A stretch of DNA of 41,427 bases from Trichomonas tenax. Taxonomy: Eukaryota > Parabasalia > Trichomonadida > Trichomonadidae. The translations under genes and the position numbers were made by a program. The notes beneath the pieces were generated by a model. The model saw only the letters and a list, made by a program, of their open reading frames with translations, made no database searches and was not told the DNA's origin. The stretch is taken from contig JALKBU010000420.1 of assembly GCA_023091735.1 (NCBI GenBank), positions 1 to 41,427 of the forward strand, in the 5' to 3' direction. Shown one piece after another: positions 18,358 through 26,470 of this stretch (position 1 is its first letter; every line of letters begins with the position of its first letter).

Positions 18358-19836
18358 ATGTTCGATGAAGATTTGCATTCAGATGATGAAATAGTTTTGG
18401 ATCGTTATAACACAGAAAAAACAGAAGTAAGCTATGATCCACTTCCGGATTTTACAGAAATTACCCTCACTGCCGAACAAATTGCTGAAATAAATATCGT
18501 TTCATTGCTAGAAAATATCACTATCGAAGGTTTGACAATGGATAAACTGCAAATAACTAAATTACTCATCAATTGTATTCGTTATCTCGAAAAATATCCA
18601 TTTCCAAAAATCGAAGATAGATTTAAAACGGAATTGATTACTATACTCACTACGTTCTTAAATTCTGACTATTCGAATATAATCTGCCTCACATTATTAC
18701 TTTTTCAGACATTTGTTCATAATATTGATGATCAAAAAATGGACATAATAACAAAATTATTCTCGAACAATCTCTTTTATCTGCAGCTTATATACATAGG
18801 ACAAGAAGAATTGACAAAGAGGCAAGAAAATAAGTTATTTTCAAACAATATTTACTATGCACTAAGTGTTTTAATAGATTACATCAGTGCAATACCAAAT
18901 ATAGCAGAAAAAATACAAGTTTTAGATCTGCTTCAGTTTCATTATCAACTATTTGAAAACAATTTATTAACAAGCAAAGAAACATTAATTGCAAACAAAT
19001 TTTATATTGCAATCAAAAGGTTGTTCCTAAGAGAAGATACTTTCAATGTATTTCTCGCTCATATCTCAAAAATGAGTTTAACAAATTCACAAAATTTAAT
19101 ATTCGAATCATTAAAGTGTATCAAGTATTTGTTTTCCTCGAATATCGACCATGAATCAGTTTTAAGATATGAAATAGCAGAATCAACAAATATTGTTCAA
19201 TATCTAATAAATGTTCATTTTCAGAACAATGTTCAATTCAATTTGATCATTCTATCAATAATACGAACTCTCATTCACTATTTCCCAAACATTTTGCAAA
19301 TTTTTCCATTCGACGTCAATCAGTGTGTTTATCAATACCTGAGGTCCGAGACCCCATATGTATATAAATACGCATTTAGAAATCTTGAAATGATGCTTAG
19401 AACCAAAAAAGAAATCGAATTTTTCTTCCAGAATTATATCTTAGACATATTCCCTTCAGTCGCAGAGACTGTTGGATTTAATGAGAAAATTATCATTTTG
19501 AAGCTCCTAAATCGCATTTATAGAGAATTCATAAATAATAATAATATCAGTCAAAATATTTCAATAGAGTACACAACAAGCTTCGTTCTTGATTTCATCA
19601 TATTTATGCTTAATGGAGACAATCACAGCGCAATAGACACTTCATTATCGATCCTTACACTCTTATTCAGAAAAGACATACAAAACAAGGCTTATTTCCA
19701 GCAGTACTTCATTGAGAACGGTGGCCTTGATGCTCTGATGGAGATTTCAGCAACATTAGCTGATAATCAATATCGCCAACGTGTTGACACCTTCATCCAG
19801 GTAATAATGGGGATAGATCCTAATGCGGAAGACTGA
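18358..19836 (+). CDS. ARM/HEAT-like repeat protein, 492 aa
   Basis: No specific family is recognised. The first 45 residues are acidic (FDEDLHSDDEIVLD...). The rest is a continuous series of amphipathic helices with Leu/Ile/Phe spacing, for example LLENITIEGLTMDKLQITKLLINCI, and a C-terminal repeat ENGGLDALMEISAT that resembles an ARM repeat. This is the look of an alpha-solenoid adaptor. No signal peptide is present. Its stop codon TGA (19834-19836) overlaps the GATG target-site duplication of the mobile element at 19839, so the element landed immediately after this gene. The frame ends at the same TGA with or without the insertion, so the protein is unaffected, but its native 3' UTR is displaced by 2 kb. 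Confidence 0.82.
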   Translation: MFDEDLHSDDEIVLDRYNTEKTEVSYDPLPDFTEITLTAEQIAEINIVSLLENITIEGLTMDKLQITKLLINCIRYLEKYPFPKIEDRFKTELITILTTFLNSDYSNIICLTLLLFQTFVHNIDDQKMDIITKLFSNNLFYLQLIYIGQEELTKRQENKLFSNNIYYALSVLIDYISAIPNIAEKIQVLDLLQFHYQLFENNLLTSKETLIANKFYIAIKRLFLREDTFNVFLAHISKMSLTNSQNLIFESLKCIKYLFSSNIDHESVLRYEIAESTNIVQYLINVHFQNNVQFNLIILSIIRTLIHYFPNILQIFPFDVNQCVYQYLRSETPYVYKYAFRNLEMMLRTKKEIEFFFQNYILDIFPSVAETVGFNEKIIILKLLNRIYREFINNNNISQNISIEYTTSFVLDFIIFMLNGDNHSAIDTSLSILTLLFRKDIQNKAYFQQYFIENGGLDALMEISATLADNQYRQRVDTFIQVIMGIDPNAED

Positions 19837-19838
19837 TG

Positions 19839-19879
19839 TGTTTTGCGTGTCAATGAGTCACTCTGTAAAGTGTCAGATT
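19839..19879 (+). repeat. Left terminal inverted repeat
   Basis: It pairs with 21844-21884 on the other strand. Mismatches are confined to three positions (one A/T change and one two-base block). After the repeat both sides become unrelated AT-rich sequence. Confidence 0.85.
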
Positions 19880-20019
19880 GTTAAATTTTTTTGTATTGAA
19901 AAATAGTCAAAAAACAATTAAAATAAATTCATTTTGTCAAGTCAAATAATATTTGCCAAATAAAAGCATATTAGAAATTAGAGGGGTGAGTATTTAAATT
20001 TGAATTAAAAAGCATGCTA

Positions 20020-20091
20020 TTCGTCTATTTTTGTTGCTGTGTGCAACTATACCATATTCCGTGGCTGCGCGCAGCAGCAAAGCTGGACGAA
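20020..20091. repeat. Left subterminal hairpin of the element
   Basis: The arms TTCGTC...TTTG.TGCTG and CAGCAGCAAAG...GACGAA face each other around an ACTATACCATATTCCGTGG loop. Most mismatches in the stem would be G-U pairs in RNA. The whole unit resembles, in inverted orientation, the hairpin at 21686-21757 (shared CAACTATACCA and GCAGCAGCAAA), so the two ends of the element carry mirrored hairpins inside the terminal repeats. Confidence 0.65.
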
Positions 20092-20141
20092 AAGTTCTTT
20101 TAAGAAGAAAGCTATGCATCAAAATTATTTCGATGCAAACA

Positions 20142-20223
20142 GAGATTTCTCGCTTCTTTAGCAAGTGAATCCTTAGTAGAATATAAAGCTTAGGTAATCT
20201 CTGCTAAAGAAGCGAGGGATCTC
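20142..20223. repeat. Hairpin with a 22-base stem
   Basis: GAGATTTCTCGCTTCTTTAG at 20142 onwards is complementary to the segment ending at 20223, with 20 of 22 positions paired and a 38-base loop. A second small hairpin, CTCGG-loop-CCGAG, overlaps its end at 20221-20238. Confidence 0.75.
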
Positions 20224-20260
20224 GGTTTTGTTGCCGAGATAATTTCGATTCACAAAAATA

Positions 20261-20348
20261 TTTTGCTTTTTGTCAATCTTTGATGCTGTGTGCATCTACC
20301 ACACACGTAATAGCTGCACACAGTATCAAAGATTGACAAAAAGCAAAA
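20261..20348. repeat. Near-perfect 34-base-stem hairpin
   Basis: Arms 20261-20294 and 20315-20348 are reverse complements at 33 of 34 positions (single G/A difference in TGATGCTG versus TGATACTG), separated by 20 bases. It is the strongest fold in the window and lies inside the terminal-inverted-repeat element. Confidence 0.9.
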
Positions 20349-20390
20349 CTTGAAAAAAGTTTTAAACAGATGTTATCTCGGTGCAGACTT

Positions 20391-20471
20391 ATGTTTTTTG
20401 CTTCTTTAGTTAGTAAAGCCTTAGAACTCCATGTGTCTAAGACTTTCACTAGCTAAAAAATCAAAAAACAT
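20391..20471. repeat. Hairpin with a stem of about 35 bases
   Basis: ATGTTTTTTG...AGTTAGTAAAG...CTTAGA (20391-20425) pairs imperfectly with TCTAAGACTTTCACTAGC...CAAAAAACAT (20436-20471), with a loop of about 10 bases. Confidence 0.7.
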
Positions 20472-20502
20472 GATTTTGTTCTGAATGTTGAATTGTGGTG
20501 TA

Positions 20503-20566
20503 GGGGCTTAGTTAATGCTTAAGGTTATGCCATTGGTTCGACTCCTGGAAAGGCTTTTTATTTTTT
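20503..20566 (+). promoter_or_regulatory. tRNA-promoter-like A box and B box followed by T runs
   Basis: GGTTCGACTCC at 20535-20545 is a match to the Pol III B box (GGTTCGANTCC). About 20 bases upstream GGGGCTTAGTTAATG resembles an A box. T5 and T6 runs at 20555-20566 could end Pol III transcription. The distance between the boxes is about 10 bases too short for a tRNA, and no 7-base acceptor stem can be formed, so it is not a functional tRNA. It may be a tRNA-derived relic or a Pol III promoter inside the element. Confidence 0.35.
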
Positions 20567-21685
20567 CATTTTGTTTTTGTCGAAAAAAAAGGTATATTTT
20601 AAATTCCATGAAATGCATTATAAATAAGATATACATGGTATAGTGATGTCAAAAAATACCATATCCTGCTCATCAGGCAGGAAAATTATATATTGAAATT
20701 TATTATTAGTTTATTTATCATGCCTTTAATTGAATATCATTTCTCCATAGTTAGTGGATACTATTTATATTATTAGTTAGAATGACCCAAATATGCTGAA
20801 AAATTTCTCTGATGAAAACAAAAGATTTATTTTTTAAATATTTAAGAGGGAAAAAATGAAATCCGAATAATGACTTGGATTTTATAATTATTACATAATG
20901 AATGCTGATTGAACAAATCGTTAAAATATACATTTTCATTTTTTTTTCATTCATTTTTGAAAAAAGTTAGATTAAGGAGCATTACATAGTGAAAATATTC
21001 CACATTATGAAAATATTAAATTTCAAATACTACCCAATGAATTACATTAAAGTTTTTACTAAGATCTAATATGATAATTTATTTATATATTGCTTTAGTA
21101 GTTATAATTAAGCAGATGATTCCTTATATGATACTAATAACAATGAGAGAATTAAATTTACATGAATAAGCGCAATCATCATTATTTTGTTAAAATCATC
21201 AGTAAAATTTCGACATTTTGTTGGATTTGATTGATGTTCTGTGTATTGAGGTGCTAGAATTCGCCTGCATTTTGCGATTCTGCACTCAAATATGAGAAAT
21301 TATTGTTTTTCGTGATTGAATAATTTTGGACCTAAAATTGTTAAGGGTATGATAATATTTTTATTACAGAAGTGGATAGTGTATACAATTTATTTGGAGA
21401 ACTTGAAGTCAAAATTAATGATATCGTATGAATTTCTGAGATATGAAGAAATTAAGTAATTTATGAGCTGATTTTTGAAGTTTATTGGTACTCATGTATT
21501 GCATGGTATGCGTTAATTCATGGGGAAAAGCCTCAGCTTGCAGTTTAAATATGAGTTTGGGGTAAACAGCGTTGAACCATCCATTAAAAAATGAATCTGA
21601 CAATATGACATGTAAACACCCAAAAAGGCAGGGGAGTGGCTAAAGTATTGTGAAACTGTGTACAATATTTTTTTTAATAAGTGTT

Positions 21686-21757
21686 TTTTGTCCATTTTTG
21701 CTGCTGCATGCGGCTACAGGGTGTGGTATAGTTGCGCCTAGCAGCAAAAAAGCACGA
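21686..21757. repeat. Right subterminal hairpin of the element
   Basis: TTTGTCCATTTTTGCTGCTG faces CAGCAAAAAAGCACGAAA around a GCGGCTACAGGGTGTGGTATAGTTGCGC centre. On the opposite strand it aligns with the hairpin at 20020-20091. Confidence 0.65.
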
Positions 21758-21843
21758 AATCTCCTTTTTAATGTCACATCAAATTTATTAATTTTTTGAC
21801 ATTTTTGACTTTACATCGAATATCACCATTTTCAAAATCCGAT

Positions 21844-21884
21844 AATCTGACACTTTACAATGTGACTCAATGACACGCAAAACA
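21844..21884 (-). repeat. Right terminal inverted repeat
   Basis: This is the reverse complement of 19839-19879 at 38 of 41 positions. It is followed directly by GATG, the same four bases that precede the left end. Confidence 0.85.
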
Positions 21885-22078
21885 GATGTAATAGTCCCGA
21901 GATCACCAACACGAAAAACAAAAATTTAATTTTTAATAATTGAACTTATTTTTTTCGCACATAGCAATTCCAACTATACTCGTCCAAGCTAAGATATTCC
22001 GCCGATTTAAATTCGAAAATTCCTTGACATTTCCCATCTATCATTGAATAATTTTTTTAACACGCATTTATTCTACAT

Positions 22079-22279
22079 TTATACTTTTGAAACAAATACT
22101 CCTGTCAATTCAGTGAACATCGAGCTAAACGGGATCTCTAAGCACTCGTACATGGAAAATTCATCTTTTTTCTGATTAATATCTGACTGAGCAGATTCGT
22201 ATGAGTTAATCTCAACAATGGGGTCCTTCGAGATGTCATTAACAGACATAGGCTCGCTCTCGTTTTGATTTTTCGACAT
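22079..22279 (-). CDS. Possible small acidic protein, 66 aa
   Basis: The frame has a clear ATG (MSKNQNESEPMSVNDISKD...) and a protein-like composition, rich in Ser, Glu, Asp and Asn with a hydrophobic C-terminal third (IPFSSMFTELTGVFVSKV). It is not recognised. It lies just beyond the mobile element and has its own gap on both sides. It could be a real short gene or a surviving piece of a longer one. Confidence 0.35.
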   Translation of the reverse strand: MSKNQNESEPMSVNDISKDPIVEINSYESAQSDINQKKDEFSMYECLEIPFSSMFTELTGVFVSKV

Positions 22280-22628
22280 GCATTTCTTTTCTTGGTTCCT
22301 AACATACGATAAACACTGTTTATCTCCTAATATTAGAATACTTTATGATGTTTTAGCCACTTAACATGATTCTCGAAGCTTGAACACGATTACTTATTAA
22401 TAATCTATCGATCGATGATCCATGTATGTGCTAAACACAGATTATCGTTTAGAGATCAATGCATAATCTAAATTTCATATTCTTTTCGAGGAACATTGAT
22501 GTATGAGTCAAGATATCTACGATTTTGTCAAATAGCACATAAAGAGTTTCTCACATTAGAAAAATATCACCAATAAGATAACATCTATGGATTTAAAGTA
22601 AAACATTTATAACTTTATAAATAAAAAA
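22280..22628. other. Intergenic, nothing identified
   Basis: This is AT-rich DNA downstream of the 449-residue gene. It contains only a small palindrome, GATAAAC-ACT-GTTTATC, near 22309. Confidence 0.4.
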
Positions 22629-23978
22629 TCAAGCAAAAGATTGAATTGTATTGCTTGATTCTATTAACTTAAATAACCTCTGTGTGATTGCATCTTTGGC
22701 TCTTTGGCTCTTGGCAACTGAGAGCATTGGTGGAAGAACATTGTTTGAAATTTCAAGATCTGAATCGATCAAATCTTCGTTTTCATTAACAATAATCTCT
22801 TGCTCACAAACGCTGCAGTTCATGAATTCATCATTGATAACTTTAATTGCTGATTCTTTACTTTCTTTCTTAGCTTTATCGAGCATATCGAATATATAGT
22901 GCTTTTCTGAAAATTCACACTCAAATTTCTTGACATTGTTGAGTGAACCCAATGTGACGCTGTTTAGGTGATTCTTCATGTATGGCATCAAAAGTTCTAT
23001 AAGATTTTCGCCATTCTGAATATTCTTCAAATATAAGACTGCTTCATTGGCAAGTGTTGGATCCGAGAGTAGAGACTCAACATACCTGCGGATTGCAAGG
23101 CTTCTGGATGGCTCAACAGGATTCTTTCTGTAAATCTTTCCATTTTCATATACTGTATATAAGACATCGATGAAATGCAATGAAATTAACTCATCGTTTG
23201 TGCGAGCATAGATTATATTGACAAGCATTGGAAAATCAGATTGAATCATTAATTTGATTAAATAATCGAGTGATTTTGGATCCTCGTTCTGAATGTTAGG
23301 CATACATAATGAACCTAACTCTGATTTTGTAATATAGTTATAGCGAAAAGCTAATTTTGCAACTGTGTTTAATTTCCAATTTCCAAGATCGTATGTTTCA
23401 TTGTTAATGAAGTCGACGATATTTCTATCGAAACTTGTGAATTCTTGTGAAGTTGATAACTCTTCAAGATAATTTCTCCATTCATCGATGTTTGTAGCTG
23501 CATAAACAGTTGTTAAATAGCTTCCTATTAACTCTGAACCGCCTTTTGTTTGGTATTTCTCAACAAATTTTGGATCTTGAACGCATATCAACGTATGGAT
23601 GATGTTAGCAACATCATTTGCAGGCAATCCTTCTGTAAAATGTCTAAGTGAGGCATTAAATGACTTTTTAACGTTTGCTGTCTTATGAGAAAGAATAAAA
23701 GATTCTAATAATTTAAATAAAGGATATCCAATCTGATTGTCTTCGAGTAAACGAGCATATTCTTGACACGATGACAAGAAAATTGAACCATCATACTTAG
23801 AAATTACTGTTGAATGAAGAACTTTAAAAGCTTTCGCGAAATTTTTAACACTTGTTATCTGCTCTTCAGTGGAGTCTGAAATTCGCTGCAAAACAAGATA
23901 TTTGCTGCTGGAATCCCACTTCAAAATTCCTGCGTCTAAGCCCCAAAACATGATGTCACTTTTATAGTGTTGTGCCAC
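22629..23978 (-). CDS. Alpha-helical protein of unknown function, 449 aa
   Basis: The product is soluble and almost wholly helical, with no signal peptide, membrane segment or catalytic motif seen. It starts MAQHYKSDIMFWGLDAGILKWD. It looks like an alpha-solenoid; a distant nucleoporin or vesicle-coat type scaffold is one possibility, but no signature supports it. The C-terminus contains CSVCEQE, a lone CxxC. The upstream region (23999-24060) holds three copies of TTTAC(A/T)TGTCAAA, which suggests a defined promoter. Confidence 0.75.
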   Translation of the reverse strand: MAQHYKSDIMFWGLDAGILKWDSSSKYLVLQRISDSTEEQITSVKNFAKAFKVLHSTVISKYDGSIFLSSCQEYARLLEDNQIGYPLFKLLESFILSHKTANVKKSFNASLRHFTEGLPANDVANIIHTLICVQDPKFVEKYQTKGGSELIGSYLTTVYAATNIDEWRNYLEELSTSQEFTSFDRNIVDFINNETYDLGNWKLNTVAKLAFRYNYITKSELGSLCMPNIQNEDPKSLDYLIKLMIQSDFPMLVNIIYARTNDELISLHFIDVLYTVYENGKIYRKNPVEPSRSLAIRRYVESLLSDPTLANEAVLYLKNIQNGENLIELLMPYMKNHLNSVTLGSLNNVKKFECEFSEKHYIFDMLDKAKKESKESAIKVINDEFMNCSVCEQEIIVNENEDLIDSDLEISNNVLPPMLSVAKSQRAKDAITQRLFKLIESSNTIQSFA

Positions 23979-23998
23979 ATTTATTCTGACAAACCAGC

Positions 23999-24060
23999 TT
24001 TACTTGTCAAATATTTATGTTTTACATGTCAAAAATTTAAAAATAGGTTTACTTGTCAAA
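23999..24060 (-). promoter_or_regulatory. Three copies of TTTAC(A/T)TGTCAAA upstream of the 449-aa gene
   Basis: TTTACTTGTCAAA at 23999-24011, TTTACATGTCAAA at 24021-24033 and TTTACTTGTCAAA at 24048-24060 lie 21-82 bases before the ATG. The motif is quasi-palindromic around ACATGT and recurs upstream of other minus-strand genes in the window (31501, 33132, 39971, 39992). It is a candidate promoter element; the factor is unknown. Confidence 0.5.
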
Positions 24061-24112
24061 AAAAAATTAAAATTTTCAAAAATAAAAAAAAGATGAAAAG
24101 ATTTTATTAGTA

Positions 24113-25804
24113 TTAACGGACAATGCCAGCAGCACGAAGCTTCATCAAGGCGTCACGGATTGTTGGGTCAGCGAGGTACTTCTGGGCAGCCATTGGGTTC
24201 TCCTGCATCTGTCTGAGGACCTGGTTGATTGTTGGATCCTGCATGATGCGCTGGATCTCTGGATCAGCCATAGCATGTCTGATCTGCTCTTCATCTGGGG
24301 CCTGGAATTGGTTCTTGGCGATGGCCTGGTTAACAGACTGGATGCCACCGATAGCTTCAGCGTTGTTTGGATCGATTCTGAGGGCCTCGTTGTAGTCATC
24401 GAGAGCCTTGTGGTACTCCTTCATCTGGATGTGGCAGTAGCCCTTCCTTGTGTAAGCCTTGACGAACTTTGGATCGAGCTCGATAGCCTTGTCGCAGTCC
24501 TTGATAGCCATTGGCATTTCACCAAGCTTGGAGTAAGCACCAGCTCTGTTGGAGTAGAGTCTAGCATCACGTGGAGCACGCTTGATGGCCTCGTTGTAGT
24601 GCTCGATAGCCTTTGGAATGTTGCCCTCGCGGAAGCACTTGTTACCTGCCTCCTTCTCCTGCTCAGCGATCTCTGGGTTCTCGTAAGCAGCGGCGTCATG
24701 CTTAGCCTTGAGCTGCTCGAGCTTTGTCAACTCACGCTTGACTGTTGGATCCTTCTTTTCGAGAAGGGAAGCGTTGAGAGCAGCAATAGCAGCTTCGAGG
24801 TTGCCGCGGGCGTTCTCAGCACCAGCGATCTTTGTGTAGGCCTTAGCGATGGTCTCGTAATCAGCACCGTGCTGGCGGCCGATCTCGATACCCTTTGTGG
24901 CGCACTCAACAGCCTCCTGGTACTTCTTCTGTCTTGTGAGGGCAGAAGCCTTGTTGTTGTAGAATGTAACGTTGTGTGGTTCGAGCTCGATAGCCTTCTC
25001 GTAGTGAGCAATGGCGCCATCCATATCTCCCTCCTTGAAGAGTCTGTTGCCTTCATCCTTCTCAGCCTCAGCTTCCTTGTTAGTTTCCTTCTTTGGTTCC
25101 TCGGCCTTTGGCTCTTCAGCCTTTGGCTTTGGAGCTGGCTTGACTGGCTCCTCGTCTTCGTCCTCATCCTTTGGCATTTTGGCAGCAGCACCTGGATTTG
25201 CCTGCTGGTACTGCTTGAGGAATGGCTCTAAGAGGACCTGCATGCAGACCTCAAGGCGCTGATCGTGCATGTAGTTCTGGATGTTCTTTGGATTGACTTT
25301 GAGGTCATCGATCATTCTAACGAAGTTTGGATCGTTGAAAAAGGCGGAAGTCATCGGGTGGTGCTTCAAAGCATCGAAGCTTTCTGGCCTGAAGAGCTGG
25401 CCTAAGCCACCGAGTGGATCTGCGCCAGCAGCCTGCTGCTGTCTCTGAAGTTCAGCTTCGCATGTTGCAAGGTCCTCCTTAGCACCAACGTTTCCTGGCT
25501 CGAGCTCCAAAGCCTTCCTGAAAGCGTTAGCAGCCCCTTCCCAATCTCTAAGTCCCTGAAGAGCGGCACCGAGACGTGTGTGACCACGTGGCCAGTCTGG
25601 CTTGATTTCGATAACCTTTCTGGCATCAGCGGCGGCCTGCTGGTACTTCTGTGAAGCGCAGTATGAACCAGATCTGTTGGAATAAAGTGTGTAATTCGTT
25701 GGATCCATATCGATGGCATCTGTGTAAAGCTCGATAGCACGCGGATAGTTCTTTTCGGCGAAAGCCTTGTTTCCAAGTGCCTTAATCTCGTCGACTGTCG
25801 ACAT
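24113..25804 (-). CDS. STI1: STI1/HOP co-chaperone
   Basis: The 563-residue product has the full HOP layout: TPR1 (about 4-115), a DP1/STI1 domain (about 130-200, with NDPNFVRMIDDL), an acidic and Lys/Pro/Glu-rich linker (about 205-240), TPR2A (about 245-365), TPR2B (about 385-495) and a C-terminal DP2 (about 508-563, DPTINQVLRQMQENP). HOP links Hsp70 and Hsp90 through TPR carboxylate clamps that bind their EEVD tails and helps load client proteins in the cytosol. Clamp residues are largely present (KALGNKAF, YSNRSGSY). In TPR1 the family's GKGYSR segment reads PRGHTR, with Arg for the clamp Lys. Codon use is strongly C/G-ending, consistent with high expression. Confidence 0.95.
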   Translation of the reverse strand: MSTVDEIKALGNKAFAEKNYPRAIELYTDAIDMDPTNYTLYSNRSGSYCASQKYQQAAADARKVIEIKPDWPRGHTRLGAALQGLRDWEGAANAFRKALELEPGNVGAKEDLATCEAELQRQQQAAGADPLGGLGQLFRPESFDALKHHPMTSAFFNDPNFVRMIDDLKVNPKNIQNYMHDQRLEVCMQVLLEPFLKQYQQANPGAAAKMPKDEDEDEEPVKPAPKPKAEEPKAEEPKKETNKEAEAEKDEGNRLFKEGDMDGAIAHYEKAIELEPHNVTFYNNKASALTRQKKYQEAVECATKGIEIGRQHGADYETIAKAYTKIAGAENARGNLEAAIAALNASLLEKKDPTVKRELTKLEQLKAKHDAAAYENPEIAEQEKEAGNKCFREGNIPKAIEHYNEAIKRAPRDARLYSNRAGAYSKLGEMPMAIKDCDKAIELDPKFVKAYTRKGYCHIQMKEYHKALDDYNEALRIDPNNAEAIGGIQSVNQAIAKNQFQAPDEEQIRHAMADPEIQRIMQDPTINQVLRQMQENPMAAQKYLADPTIRDALMKLRAAGIVR

Positions 25805-25827
25805 ATTTTAAAAAATAAACTTTATCC

Positions 25828-25874
25828 GACCACTTAACTCATGTCTTGAAAATTTTGGTCTGACCACTTACCTC
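25828..25874 (-). promoter_or_regulatory. Paired GACCACTTA motif upstream of STI1
   Basis: GACCACTTAACTC (from 25828) and GACCACTTACCTC (from 25862) are direct repeats with 34-base spacing, 24-70 bases before the STI1 ATG. In the direction of the gene they read TAAGTGGTC. They may be binding sites for a regulator of this chaperone gene; they do not match a classical heat-shock element. Confidence 0.35.
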
Positions 25875-26470
25875 GCTTTGTTTAAATAAGTAATCGAAAG
25901 TTTTTAGGCGATTTTTTGACGTTGCATCATTTTGATTTTGGAGATGTGAACAGGAATGGCATCATTTCTGCTGTTTTTGTGCTGTTATTTTGGGAATGTG
26001 GACTGACCATTGTCATATTTTTGCGATTTTGAAATTGTTTTGGCGAATTATAAAAATCATCTTTTGAAATCAAATCGAAATAAGGGATCTTTGTGCATGG
26101 ATATTAATATACTGGCTCTTTTATATCTATTGCATGTGTGTTTATTGCTCGATTTTGTTAATATAAATTGAATTTGAGTCAATATAATAACACCACACAT
26201 CCACTTCTGAAACCTTTCTATCGTCACTAAAGTTATCATATTCTAAAATAAATCGTGAAGTTATTAATAAATTAGATTAATTTAGGAATCATATGTGTCT
26301 AAGATCATTGCATTAATAGATTAAATTTGAAAATCATTTTTCTATATATTGATGCTTGATATAGAGTGAAATGATATATAATTAAATTTCATATTTCTAT
26401 ATTTTTTATGAAGCTGTATTTGAATTATGCAATTAAATAAATTTTGAAAACAAACATATTTTTATGGTAT
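25875..26470. other. Intergenic, nothing identified
   Basis: This AT-rich stretch between the STI1 upstream region and the 3' end of the membrane-protein gene shows no credible coding frame, RNA gene or repeat. Confidence 0.4.

Larger units (their letters stand above)
19839..21884. mobile_element. 2046-base non-autonomous element with terminal inverted repeats and GATG duplication
   Basis: The ends are inverted repeats of about 41 bases (19839-19879 and 21844-21884). Both start TGTTTTGCGTGTCA and continue xTGAGTCACxxTGTAAAGTGTCAGATT, with 38 of 41 positions identical. GATG flanks both ends (19835-19838 and 21885-21888), a likely 4-base target duplication. The interior is AT-rich and has no frame longer than 70 codons, so no transposase is encoded. 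It is filled with strong inverted repeats (20020-20091, 20142-20223, 20261-20348, 20391-20471, 21686-21757) and a tRNA-promoter-like segment. It behaves like a large MITE of a DNA transposon family not recognised here. Confidence 0.8.

Noticed and set aside
19839..21884. U6-like strings in the element (ACAGAGA near 20140 and TGACACGCAAA in the right terminus)
   Set aside because: They lie 1.7 kb apart and lack the rest of U6, so they are taken as chance matches.
24275..25231. 318-codon plus-strand frame antisense to STI1
   Set aside because: It is the reverse image of a GC-rich third-position gene. It is Leu/Val/Ser-rich low complexity and the minus strand encodes a complete STI1.
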